Made by a program: the position numbers and the translations under genes. 33,378 bases of DNA from NCBI GenBank assembly GCA_039803925.1, contig JBDRZL010000020.1:1-33378 (forward strand). The letters run 5' to 3'. The DNA comes from a candidate division WOR-3 bacterium. GTDB taxonomy: Bacteria; Hydrothermota; Hydrothermia; Hydrothermales; JAJRUZ01. The notes under the pieces are model-generated. The model did not search any database. It had not been told where the DNA came from and was given only the letters and a program-made list of their open reading frames with translations. Below are positions 7,982 to 17,030 of this stretch, in pieces. Within the stretch, counting starts at the first letter, position 1. Every line of letters begins with the position of its first letter.

Positions 7982-9721
7982 TTAAAACCTTATTTCAATT
8001 CCAATTTTTAAAAGAATTAAGTTCTCTAAATCCCTTTCAGCTAACAAGGATTTTCTTCCATACCTTAAATATGAATCACTTATAAGCTCCATATTTGCTC
8101 CCCTTTCTGTTAAATAAATCCTCCTTGCCCATTCATCCTCTTCAAGGGTAAAGGGGTCAAGTCCATATGATAAAAATACATAACTTCTCTCATAAATAAT
8201 TTTCCTTAATTCTAAATAGGGAGATAAAAAGGAATTTTTAATTCTTAAATGGGGTGCATCAAAGTTAATAAATCTAACATCACAAAAAATTTCATAATCT
8301 TTAAATATTTTCTGAATCCATTTAAAAATTATCTCAGAAGAATAAGGATAATAGCCAAAACCAGGTGAGGAGAATTTTCCAGTTATAAAAAAGGGTAATT
8401 TTTTTGTTTTAAATTCAACAACAAGTGATAAGAGTTCTTTAAAACCAAGAGAAAAGGTTTCAAAATACATAAGCTGATTTAAACGATGAAAATAAAAAAG
8501 ATTACTGAAAGGTTTCTCACTACCGACTATAAAATAATAATGTTTTAAAATTAAGTTGAAATTATTCTCTTTAAAGAAAAGACCTGAAAATAAAAGACCT
8601 TCCCTGTAATTACCAAAAAATTTTTTTAAATCAAAAACATCATACTCTGTAAAAATTCCTGTTTCAAAATTTGATATATATCTGATAGAACTGTAAAACC
8701 TTGAAAAATTACATATTTTTAAATAATGTTTGAAGTTTTCTCCATTAGATTTTTCATCTGCTTTCCAGAAGATTTCTCCTTTTCCTGAGGCAATGTTAAA
8801 CTCAAAATTTTTAATATTTTTTTTGATATCAGAGCTTATAAAGTTTTCTTCCTTGTAAGAGTTAAAAAGTAAAAGTTCACCGTTTGCTGAAAGGGAATCT
8901 GGTGATATGGTGCTATATTTTCTATCAAATCCTTTGTTTTTAAAGTAATTAATTGATAGAAAATTATAAAAGGTAAATCTATTAAAAATTAAATCTCTAC
9001 CTTCTCTCCAGCCATTGGAATAAAGAAAATTTAAATTTAAAATTTTAGATTTATAACTCAAAACAAAACCCTCCTCCTCTCTTCCAAAATCCTTATGAAA
9101 TTCTCCTATATTACCTGTTAAGTCAAAGGGTTCAAGAGAGGAAAGAATAAATTTGTTATAAAATCCTCTTAAGGATAAATTTTTTTCCCTTAAAATAAAT
9201 TCAGCCCTTTCAAAAAATACAGGTATTGAACCGTCACTCTGAAGATTTTTATTCTGGTATCTCAATCTTACCCATAAAAGAGAGTTATAAGGAAGATAAC
9301 CTTTTAAATCAAGTTTTGAGTCAGAAAGTGTTTTGAATTTTTTTAATGTATCTTCTAAATTCAGATGAAACCTTATATCACCTGAAAAATTAATAGCAGT
9401 ATTCCATCCAGTATTTGAAATTGTCTTAGGGATAATAACTTCTCCCTTATCTGTTATTTCAATTAAAGAATTTCCATAAGGACCAACTTTTAAAGGATTT
9501 TCAGGATCACTTATCCAGTTTCCATCAACAATAAATTTATATTCATATCTTCCTGGTTCAAGGTCGAGAGTAACTTCCCATATATCCCCCCTTTTTTCCA
9601 TTTTTAATGGATTTTTTTCCCAGTTTGTAAAATCTCCAGCGAGTAGAACAGAATTTGCTTTTCCTTCTTTTAATTTAAACTTAACAGGATATAAAAATAT
9701 TATTAAAAAAATTAATTTCAT
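7982..9721 (-). CDS. Predicted outer-membrane beta-barrel with N-terminal CBM48-like domain
   Basis: A 579-residue protein. After a very short hydrophobic start, residues about 12-95 form a CBM48/glycogen-binding-type domain (LLAGDFTNWEKN, GRYEYKFIVDGNW, DPENP, YGNS) like the two in the GH57 enzyme at 620-2914. The remainder (about 110-579) has alternating aromatic and hydrophobic residues and many Tyr and Phe, and ends in IEIRF. A terminal Phe is typical of Gram-negative outer-membrane barrels. I infer an alpha-glucan-binding porin or docking protein. It is the last gene of the six-gene operon, and its ATG overlaps the upstream GH57 stop by 4 bp. I know of no named family with this domain order. 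Confidence 0.72.
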   Translation of the reverse strand: MKLIFLIIFLYPVKFKLKEGKANSVLLAGDFTNWEKNPLKMEKRGDIWEVTLDLEPGRYEYKFIVDGNWISDPENPLKVGPYGNSLIEITDKGEVIIPKTISNTGWNTAINFSGDIRFHLNLEDTLKKFKTLSDSKLDLKGYLPYNSLLWVRLRYQNKNLQSDGSIPVFFERAEFILREKNLSLRGFYNKFILSSLEPFDLTGNIGEFHKDFGREEEGFVLSYKSKILNLNFLYSNGWREGRDLIFNRFTFYNFLSINYFKNKGFDRKYSTISPDSLSANGELLLFNSYKEENFISSDIKKNIKNFEFNIASGKGEIFWKADEKSNGENFKHYLKICNFSRFYSSIRYISNFETGIFTEYDVFDLKKFFGNYREGLLFSGLFFKENNFNLILKHYYFIVGSEKPFSNLFYFHRLNQLMYFETFSLGFKELLSLVVEFKTKKLPFFITGKFSSPGFGYYPYSSEIIFKWIQKIFKDYEIFCDVRFINFDAPHLRIKNSFLSPYLELRKIIYERSYVFLSYGLDPFTLEEDEWARRIYLTERGANMELISDSYLRYGRKSLLAERDLENLILLKIGIEIRF

Positions 9722-12700
9722 TTTATTTTAATAATTTTAAAGTTTAAAACTTTTTTATTTTCATCTTCAATTCTTATAAAAAATATGCCATTTCTTTTTA
9801 AAGGAAGGTATGTTTTACCCTTTAAAATTTTTCTTTCAAAAATTCTTCTTCCTGATAAATCATAAATTTTTAAATTGAATGTTTTGTTATAGGGATTTGT
9901 CAGGTAATCAGGATTAATTGTTTTTAATAAAAATGATATTTTTTTGTTTTTAATTTCCTCTTTTATCTTTAATTTTTTTAAAAGAACAAATTCCTCTGGT
10001 TCAATTCTTTTATTTAATATTCTTGGTCTTGGAACTTGCCACTCAAGACTCCCTCCATCATATGTTTTATATGTTCCAACAGCAAGGTATAAAGATTCAG
10101 GGTCAAATCCATATAAATTTCTTAAATAAATAATTCCTTCCAGAATTCCTGTATCAGAATTAGAAGAGAAAAATTTAAAATTAACTGTATCATTTATTAT
10201 GTTTTCAAGAGAATCAAAAAAGGAAACAAACTCGTTATCATTTTCATCAGCAAGGAAAAAGTTATAAAATGAAAGACTGTCAGTTTTATTCCAAGGTGAT
10301 TTTACAAGTTTTTTATAAGGGTTGAAACTTATGAAAATAAAATGGTCATTCGAAAATCTATCAGGAGAATTTCCAGCAGATTCTGTTGCTATGTAAAGTC
10401 TTCCTGAATCTTTATCATAAACTCCCCAAAGATGCATTTCAGGATTTTCAGCAATAAGGGGAACTCCTGGATCTAAAATTCCATCCATTAAAAAATTTAA
10501 TTTTCCTACAATAAAACTGTCGTTTTTCCCGAGCCAGGAAATATTTGAAAGAGAATCCCTTGAATAAATTGTATAAATAACTTTTGTTCCTGATGGATGA
10601 GGAGGTATCATTCCTTTATAAATATTTAAAGTATCAAGTTTCATTAAGGTTTTAAAAATTGAGTTCCAGTTATTATTTGTCCAGTAAAGAAAAACTGAAT
10701 CAACACCTGAAGGATCCTGAGCAGAAATTTTTACTTTAACTGAATCAGAATCAGTAATGTTGTAAAGAGGAATTCTTGAAAGGTTATAAAGAAGAGGACC
10801 TTCAAGGTCACCAGGTCCTGGAAAAGGTAAATCCGGCACTCCACTTCCAGCATAGAAATATATATCGAAGTTTCCTGAAATCCCTCCAATTTCCAGTTTT
10901 TCACCGGCAGGAACTTTTGAAATTAAGTTAAATTTAAGTCCTACTCCTGATTTCCATAAAATAAATGCTCCCTTGCCTGATTTTAAATTCCTAAATCCAG
11001 CATACATCCATCCATTTGGTGAGATATCATTTTCAAAATTTAAAGAGTAATAATTAAATATAATTTTATATAAATCAGGTGATAAGACAGATTTTGAAAA
11101 GATAATAAAAGGAGAATTGTAATTTAGTTTTATAAATTTTTGATTCTTTTTAAAAGAGTATGTTTTAATCATACCCTGATTTTCAAAGGTTATAAAAGCA
11201 GAAGCTGTATCTGAGTAAAATCCCATGATATTATATAAATCATTTTCATGCCATGCATCCTCACCAAAACCTGAATGACTGTAATCAGAAAAATCTCCTT
11301 CACCTCCCCAGTTTGTAAAGAAATTACCAATATAAACTGTCCCTGAAGAATCACATAAAAAAATTATTTTTCCGCCTCTTTTTTCAAAAACCGATAGGAA
11401 GTAATCGGTTCCAATGACGAATTCCATAAATCCATCACCATCAATATCAAGGGAATCGCGAAAAACAAATTTAGGTGATGTAAGCCAGTTTGAGGCATAA
11501 GAAAAAATATTTGCCTTACCTGTATGATTCCATAAATTTTTTCCCCAATAGATAAGTTCTCCACCTGGTCCAGTATGCCATGCTGTTTCATATAAAAGGG
11601 AATTTAAAGTGAGAAAACCAAGTAATTTTAATTTATTATCAGGAGAATTTTTTAAATTGTTCCAGGAAAAAAGCCATAGGTCCTCATAATCTCCGTTTAT
11701 TCCATTTAAATTTAAATCAGGTGCATTTGTACCAGTTCCATAAGCCTTTGTATTTTTAAAATCATAATACCAGTTATCATAATTTCCACCAGTCCAACTA
11801 TGTAATTCTTGATATGCTGAATAATTTATATAAATTGTTGGAGGATCATTGTAAGGATCAGAATCATAAATTCTATCAACACCCCACCATTTTGCAGCTT
11901 CGGCTACATGTATTGGCTGTATCCATGATGTATTTTTAGCCCATTGAATATTTGCATCATAGGAATTTGAAGGAGCACCAGGATAACCGAAATCCCAACC
12001 TGCAACACCTGCTGCTTTTTCCCAGTCATCTCCATAAACACAAATTTGCTCCTGATCCCAGGAATTGGCTAAATCCTGAAGATGATTATATAACCATGTC
12101 TCAGGAATATAATTCCATACCCAAAAATCCCTTGCATGTTTCTGAATGAATATTACAAATATTCTGTGATTATTTTCTATCATCTGATGAACCTTGTGAC
12201 TATTATAACATGGTGAGCCATCTGGGAAATTATGAGGATACCATTCATGAACATTGTCATCAACCAAAATGCAAGGGGGAATATGATTTCCATAAGAATC
12301 AGTTTTTCCATAAAGGGAATCAATAAGTGCAACAAGGGAGTAGGGCATTAAATTTTTACTCTTAAAAACCCTTTCAGGAATCCATATCACAGTAGGATGA
12401 AAGGGCCAACCTTCACCTTTTATTATAGAATCATCCTGAATTTTTTTTATTAAAAACCCGTATTCATTTATTTCCTTCGCTGCATAAGGTAAAATATTTT
12501 GACCATAAACACTTCCCACAATATCAACAAGGTGGCTTTTAAGTCTTTCTAAAAGTCCGTTATCATTTAAAAACCACGCATAGGAACTTGTTAAAGTCCC
12601 TGAAATATGAATATCAACTGGAACATTATAATAAAAATGAGTATCAAGTATTCTGTGGTATGAATTTCCATTATAACCTTCTCTTCCTGGTACCAGAGCA

Positions 12701-12792
12701 TATTTTCCATTATCACCAAAATGCTGATTTCCATGATGGAGGAAGGCAATTTTTGCAGTTCCACCGAATAAAAAAAGAATTATCAAAACCAT
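9718..12792 (-). CDS. Large secreted GH57-like glycosidase with C-terminal sorting domain
   Basis: A 1024-residue protein. After a short signal (MVLIILFLFGGTA), the N-terminal about 400 residues carry GH57 features: FLHHGNQHFGDNG (17-29) as motif 1, TVIWIPERVF (134-143) with presumed nucleophile Glu140, and VYGDDWEKAAG (252-262) with presumed catalytic Asp255 or Asp256. This pattern resembles 4-alpha-glucanotransferase or amylase-type GH57 more than pullulanase. The middle (about 400-940) is a series of beta-rich domains, including an Ig-like part (SAQDPSGVDSVFLYWT). The end (about 950-1024, NLKIYDLSGRRIF to GIFFIRIEDENKK) resembles a T9SS type-A sorting domain, so delivery to the cell surface is inferred. 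It overlaps both neighbouring genes of the operon. Confidence 0.8.
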   Translation of the reverse strand: MVLIILFLFGGTAKIAFLHHGNQHFGDNGKYALVPGREGYNGNSYHRILDTHFYYNVPVDIHISGTLTSSYAWFLNDNGLLERLKSHLVDIVGSVYGQNILPYAAKEINEYGFLIKKIQDDSIIKGEGWPFHPTVIWIPERVFKSKNLMPYSLVALIDSLYGKTDSYGNHIPPCILVDDNVHEWYPHNFPDGSPCYNSHKVHQMIENNHRIFVIFIQKHARDFWVWNYIPETWLYNHLQDLANSWDQEQICVYGDDWEKAAGVAGWDFGYPGAPSNSYDANIQWAKNTSWIQPIHVAEAAKWWGVDRIYDSDPYNDPPTIYINYSAYQELHSWTGGNYDNWYYDFKNTKAYGTGTNAPDLNLNGINGDYEDLWLFSWNNLKNSPDNKLKLLGFLTLNSLLYETAWHTGPGGELIYWGKNLWNHTGKANIFSYASNWLTSPKFVFRDSLDIDGDGFMEFVIGTDYFLSVFEKRGGKIIFLCDSSGTVYIGNFFTNWGGEGDFSDYSHSGFGEDAWHENDLYNIMGFYSDTASAFITFENQGMIKTYSFKKNQKFIKLNYNSPFIIFSKSVLSPDLYKIIFNYYSLNFENDISPNGWMYAGFRNLKSGKGAFILWKSGVGLKFNLISKVPAGEKLEIGGISGNFDIYFYAGSGVPDLPFPGPGDLEGPLLYNLSRIPLYNITDSDSVKVKISAQDPSGVDSVFLYWTNNNWNSIFKTLMKLDTLNIYKGMIPPHPSGTKVIYTIYSRDSLSNISWLGKNDSFIVGKLNFLMDGILDPGVPLIAENPEMHLWGVYDKDSGRLYIATESAGNSPDRFSNDHFIFISFNPYKKLVKSPWNKTDSLSFYNFFLADENDNEFVSFFDSLENIINDTVNFKFFSSNSDTGILEGIIYLRNLYGFDPESLYLAVGTYKTYDGGSLEWQVPRPRILNKRIEPEEFVLLKKLKIKEEIKNKKISFLLKTINPDYLTNPYNKTFNLKIYDLSGRRIFERKILKGKTYLPLKRNGIFFIRIEDENKKVLNFKIIKIK

Positions 12793-14111
12793 ATTTTTAC
12801 TTTTATTCTTATTATATCATATATCTTCTGATACTGGGAATCAGCAAAATCATTATCATTTATAAGGTCAAAATCTGTTACATATCCTTCACCATATTCA
12901 ACATAAAATTCCTTTCCTGATATTGTATAACCCATCTGTAAAAAGGCACTTTCCCAGGTAGCAAAATCCCTATTAGCAATAGCACCTCTGAAATAAAAAT
13001 AAAAATTAAGGGGAAGATTAATTTTTCCTTCAAGACCTATAAGATTTCTTTCCCCAATTGAATATGGATTATCTTTTATTCCTATGTCTTTCATTTTGTA
13101 TTGAATTTTTAAAAGGTAGTTTTTTTCCTCTTTTTTAATTTCAAAAAATATGTGTTTCCATTTTGCTCTTTTTTCACTTATAATTTCATAAAAACTTTTA
13201 AAGGAGTATCCATTTATAAATTCCACAAAAATTTCTGTTTGAGAAAAAGTATATTTAAAAGGTTTTTCGTAATATGTTCCAAATAAATATCTTGTTTTAT
13301 AGGAATCAAATCTTTCAGTTAATGTTATAGATTTGTAAGGAAAGAAAAAATTTATTTCTCCCCTAAATCCTTTTCTATCCCATTCTTTTCCCCAGTATGA
13401 AAATCTGTTTGAAAAATTTGTTCTGAAACTGTCATCAATATGGTAGTAAGATAATACAAATCTAAAAGGTCCTAAATAAATATTTGAAATTTCTGAAGAA
13501 AAGGCTTTTCCCTTTAAAATGTCAGAATATTCAAAAGTTAAAAATCCCTGTAATAAAGGAAACCTTATGAATCCTTCATAAATCTTTTCTTTTCTATTTT
13601 CATAATAATTCTTTTTATGCCCGTATAAAAGTTGAGTATCAAAAAATTTTTTGAATTTTAAAGAAAAAATGTTATAATCAGCATTTTCGGTTCTTTTTGA
13701 TTTTGAAAAAAGGTAATTGATTTCTGAAAAAGAAAAAGCTTTTAAATTTAATCGCATTCCCTCTGACTTTGCTCCAAAATCATCATCTCTTATTCTTTCA
13801 GGTGAAATAACAAATAAAAGGGGACTTTCAAAGAAGTGTCTATCTTCCCTTGCAAAAAATATTAAATTGAAAGGATTATAAACTTCTACATGTCCCTGTA
13901 AATAAAGGAGCTTACTTCCTTGGTAAGTATTTTCAAGCATATAAGAGGTATAGGTATTTAAAAATTCTCTTGAATAAAAATATTTAAGTTCAAAATGATT
14001 TCTATAAAAAGACATTTCCCAGTTTACAGGTTTTGATTCTCTTGAAATAGAACATTCATTTTCAAAATAAAAATTTAAAGAATAAAATGAAATAAAAAAT
14101 AAAAAAATCAT
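12783..14111 (-). CDS. Predicted outer-membrane beta-barrel protein
   Basis: A 442-residue protein with a short hydrophobic signal (MIFLFFISFYSLNFYFEN). Alternating aromatic and charged strands follow throughout and the protein ends in KIWF, a terminal Phe expected for barrel insertion by the BAM machinery. No named family is recognised. It lies between the sugar-binding components and the GH57 gene, overlapping the latter by 10 bp, so a role as a glucan porin or as an outer-membrane partner of the secreted enzyme is plausible but not shown. Confidence 0.68.
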   Translation of the reverse strand: MIFLFFISFYSLNFYFENECSISRESKPVNWEMSFYRNHFELKYFYSREFLNTYTSYMLENTYQGSKLLYLQGHVEVYNPFNLIFFAREDRHFFESPLLFVISPERIRDDDFGAKSEGMRLNLKAFSFSEINYLFSKSKRTENADYNIFSLKFKKFFDTQLLYGHKKNYYENRKEKIYEGFIRFPLLQGFLTFEYSDILKGKAFSSEISNIYLGPFRFVLSYYHIDDSFRTNFSNRFSYWGKEWDRKGFRGEINFFFPYKSITLTERFDSYKTRYLFGTYYEKPFKYTFSQTEIFVEFINGYSFKSFYEIISEKRAKWKHIFFEIKKEEKNYLLKIQYKMKDIGIKDNPYSIGERNLIGLEGKINLPLNFYFYFRGAIANRDFATWESAFLQMGYTISGKEFYVEYGEGYVTDFDLINDNDFADSQYQKIYDIIRIKVKIWF

Positions 14112-14818
14112 CTTTTAAATTCTAAGGATGTTCCTAAGGAAATTCCAAGATAAGAGTTATCCTCAAAGGAAAAGATAAAATTTTTGTCATCAAAAATAAG
14201 TCCAAAACCTAAATTTACAAAGTTTTCAGAAAAGGAAAGGAAAATAGCAATTGGTCTTAATAAAAGAGAAAGTCCAATTTTTTTAAATTCCTTTTCTCTT
14301 GAAACAAAAATATAAAATCTTTCAACTGGTGAATAATTAAGTGAAATATAATAATTTTTTGAATCAAAGGAATTTAAAATGTGTTTAAAACTAAGGGAAA
14401 AAATAAGATTTCTGAAAATAAATGAATTAGATAAGTCGAAATCAATTTTTTCTTTTCTTTTTAGAATTGAGTTAAGTAAAAGATAATTTCCTGATATTGA
14501 AAAACCTAAATTTTTAATTTTTTTAGAAAAACCTGTTAAAATTTCAGTTTCTGAATAATTTTTTAAACTCTTTTGAAATATGCTTAAAAATAAAAATCTT
14601 TTAAAGCTAAAAGAAGTATTAATTTCATTCCATTCAATTATTTCGTATGGTTTTCTATAATCTAAATAAAATAAAAAATTTTTATTAAAAAAGGGTAAGA
14701 GGGAGGGGTAAAGGGAAGAGGAGGAAAAAAAGTTTAAATCAGAAGAACCTGTTAATCTTGAAAAGGAGGAAGGTTTAAAATTGAATAGATTAATAAAAAT
14801 TAAAAAAAAGATTTTCAT
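14108..14818 (-). CDS. Predicted small outer-membrane beta-barrel protein
   Basis: A 236-residue protein rich in Phe, Ser and Leu, with a short signal (MKIFFLIFINLFNF) and alternating hydrophobic strands, for example FGLIFDDKNFIFSFEDNSYLGISLGTS cut into strands of about ten residues. It ends in LEFKR, not in an aromatic residue, so the barrel assignment is less certain than for its neighbours. The pattern faintly resembles PorV/PorQ-like barrels. It overlaps the genes on both sides by 4 bp (ATGA), so it belongs to the glucan operon. Confidence 0.6.
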   Translation of the reverse strand: MKIFFLIFINLFNFKPSSFSRLTGSSDLNFFSSSSLYPSLLPFFNKNFLFYLDYRKPYEIIEWNEINTSFSFKRFLFLSIFQKSLKNYSETEILTGFSKKIKNLGFSISGNYLLLNSILKRKEKIDFDLSNSFIFRNLIFSLSFKHILNSFDSKNYYISLNYSPVERFYIFVSREKEFKKIGLSLLLRPIAIFLSFSENFVNLGFGLIFDDKNFIFSFEDNSYLGISLGTSLEFKR

Positions 14819-15789
14819 TCTACTACCTTTATTACCTCTTTTTTTCTCAATTTTCCCTTCACTTCAAGTAAGAGAATATAGATACCGGGCTTATTAATAT
14901 TAAAACTTATTTCCCTTTTTTCGTTTTTAAGAAGTGTTCCTTCAAATATTTTCTTAAAAAGTTTTCCATCTTCTGTTATTAAGGATATGTTTATGTTTGA
15001 ATTTTCGGAAAGTGAAAAAGTCAAATTAACACTTTCATTTATAAAAGTAAGGTTTTTATCAATTTTAAATTCTTTTAATTCAAGTTTTTCAAAAGGAGAT
15101 TCTACGATTTCAGAGTTCTGAATAGGGAAAATATTTGAATCAGGTTTTTTATCAAGATTTTTATCCAGGTTTACTTTTAAAAATTTTCTTACATATTCAG
15201 GAGGTATACCATCCACATCAATGTTATCAGGTGATATATCACCAGAACCTGAATGGTCTCCTCCTGCTATGCATAAGAAAATTTTCAAATTTGAACCTGT
15301 ATTAAAGCCATTTTCAAAAATTAAGGAAAAGGGAATTTTTGCCTCAATATAGCTTTTTTCACCCGATTTCCCTCTATTATAAATTTCAGTATAACTTGAA
15401 AGGTCTGAGGTTGAACCAGAGGGGCTTATTTTACGGAATCCACCCTTTGATAAATCAGCATCCCAGAGAGCAAGTATGTAATTTGCTTCAATTCCATATA
15501 ATTTTAAATTTCTTGGATACCAGTTTAAAATATCAAGGTCAGAGACACCCTTTTGTCCTGTGTCAAAAATTATTAAAAGGGCATTGTTTTTTACAATATA
15601 CTCTGCACCAATATATAGATTATTTTTATCCCATGTTAGAAAAAAATCAGTAATTTCATTTTGAATTCCCCAGAAGCTGTCTCCATATCTATCAGAAAGA
15701 ACCTTTTCGTCCTCAGAAAAATCTTTTAAATCTCCATCAACTTTTATTGTTTTGTATGTAATGTTTATTAAAAAAATTAAAAAAATCAT
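14815..15789 (-). CDS. Secreted CBM9/DOMON-like binding protein
   Basis: A 324-residue protein. After a 10-15 residue hydrophobic start, residues about 14-210 look like a CBM9/DOMON-type beta-sandwich: KTIKVDGDLKDFSEDE, then DFFLTWDKNNLYIGAEY, then a SYIEAKIPFSLIF segment. Such modules bind sugars or haem in other proteins. The last 80 residues (FIDKNLTF onward, ending GIYILLLEVKGKLRKK) form an Ig-like or sorting-type domain. Its ATG overlaps the stop of the binding-lipoprotein gene, so it is expressed with it. Carbohydrate binding is inferred from family resemblance and operon context. Confidence 0.68.
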   Translation of the reverse strand: MIFLIFLINITYKTIKVDGDLKDFSEDEKVLSDRYGDSFWGIQNEITDFFLTWDKNNLYIGAEYIVKNNALLIIFDTGQKGVSDLDILNWYPRNLKLYGIEANYILALWDADLSKGGFRKISPSGSTSDLSSYTEIYNRGKSGEKSYIEAKIPFSLIFENGFNTGSNLKIFLCIAGGDHSGSGDISPDNIDVDGIPPEYVRKFLKVNLDKNLDKKPDSNIFPIQNSEIVESPFEKLELKEFKIDKNLTFINESVNLTFSLSENSNINISLITEDGKLFKKIFEGTLLKNEKREISFNINKPGIYILLLEVKGKLRKKEVIKVVE

Positions 15790-16991
15790 TTAATTACTTT
15801 TAAGATTCTCTCCTGTAAATTTTTTATTGTTTCTTCAATATCCCTTTCTCCTTTTAAAAAAAGAGAAACTTCCTGAATATATATTCTTTCTACTTCAGGG
15901 TATTCAGCAATCTGGGGTCTTGGTTTTGTTTTTTCAATTGCCTCTATTAGTATTTTCATAAATTTATTTTTTTCAAAATTAATGTAATCAATAGCTTTTT
16001 TATTTACTGGAATCTGCCCTAAGGTATTTGCCCATTTTGCCTGCACTTCAGATGATATTATGTATTTTAAAAATTTCATTGCTTTTTCACTATTTTTTGT
16101 ATTTTTAAATATCACCATCTGTGTTCCCCCAAGTGAAGTAAATGAGCCTGCTTCACCTTCTGGAATAAGAGAGATTCCAAAGGGGAATTTAATTTTTTGT
16201 AAATCTTTTATTTTCCATGGACCTGAAAAAATCATAGCATATTTTTCATTTATAAATCCCATATCAGGATTTATAGCACCTTCAAGAAATGCCCCACCTT
16301 CTATTTTGTATTTAAGATATAAATCTCTTTTAAAAACGAGAGCTTTTTTAAATTTTTCATCTAAAAATTGCGGATTTCCCTTTTCATCAAAAACTTCTGA
16401 GCCAAAGGTATAAAAGAAAGGTAAATCCCACCATAAAGTATTTCTCATTCCAAAACCAAAAATTTCTTTTTTTTCATCAGTTAATTTTTTTGCATAAATT
16501 AAAAATTCTTCCCAGTTAGAAGGAGGTTTTAAAGTATCAAGTCCTTTTTCTTTAAATAATTTTTTGTTATAGAAAAGTAATATGCATGTTACTTGGTCAG
16601 GGATTCCGTAAAGTTTACCCTCATAATAAGAAGATTTTAGGGGAGCTTCATAAATATCCTTTAAAATATCTTTAAAATAAGAGGTATCAAGGGGAAATAG
16701 AATTCCTTTTTTGGCAAGTAAATAGACCTGTGCTATATCAAGTCTTGCAATATCCGGATTCTGTCCACTTATAACTGATGTTAATATTTTTTCAAACATT
16801 CCTTCAAAGGGAACTCTCTGGACTAAAATTTTAATATTTTCTTTTTCTTCAAATTCTTTAACTATTTCATTGAAGACTTTAAATTCTTCATCGTTATAGG
16901 ATACCCATATTGATAATTCTTTTCTTTCAACCCTTTTACACATTAAAAAGAAAAATGTGAATAAAAAAATTAATGTTAAATTTTTTTTCAT
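15786..16991 (-). CDS. ABC sugar transporter substrate-binding lipoprotein (MalE-like)
   Basis: A 401-residue extracellular solute-binding protein of family 1. Residues 1-18 are a lipoprotein signal with Cys18 in FFLMC. The mature part shows the family features: IWVSYNDEEFKVFNEIVKEFEEKENI, SGQNPDIARLD, YGIPDQVTCILLFYNKKLFKEKGLD, and PFGISLIPEGEAG with GGTQMVIFKNTKNSEKAMKFLKYI. It delivers an oligosaccharide, probably a maltodextrin judging by the operon, to membrane permeases. The likely partners are the MalF/MalG-like proteins at 23704-25385 in a separate plus-strand operon. This is the first gene of the six-gene operon. Its ATG begins 6 nt after a TATAAT box, suggesting a leaderless mRNA. 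Confidence 0.9.
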   Translation of the reverse strand: MKKNLTLIFLFTFFFLMCKRVERKELSIWVSYNDEEFKVFNEIVKEFEEKENIKILVQRVPFEGMFEKILTSVISGQNPDIARLDIAQVYLLAKKGILFPLDTSYFKDILKDIYEAPLKSSYYEGKLYGIPDQVTCILLFYNKKLFKEKGLDTLKPPSNWEEFLIYAKKLTDEKKEIFGFGMRNTLWWDLPFFYTFGSEVFDEKGNPQFLDEKFKKALVFKRDLYLKYKIEGGAFLEGAINPDMGFINEKYAMIFSGPWKIKDLQKIKFPFGISLIPEGEAGSFTSLGGTQMVIFKNTKNSEKAMKFLKYIISSEVQAKWANTLGQIPVNKKAIDYINFEKNKFMKILIEAIEKTKPRPQIAEYPEVERIYIQEVSLFLKGERDIEETIKNLQERILKVIK

Positions 16992-17030
16992 TTTTTTATT
17001 ATAAGATAATTTATTTTTTATAATAAAAGC
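16992..17030. promoter_or_regulatory. Symmetrical divergent promoter region (leaderless type)
   Basis: The 39 bp between the two divergent start codons carry a 9-bp inverted repeat, TTATTATAA (16996-17004) and TTATAATAA (17018-17026). Each arm contains a perfect TATAAT: 17003-16998 on the minus strand and 17019-17024 on the plus strand. Each box is exactly 6 nt from its ATG. The -35 positions overlap the opposite -10 boxes and are poor (TTATTA), so the two promoters probably compete. No Shine-Dalgarno fits on either side. Confidence 0.6.
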
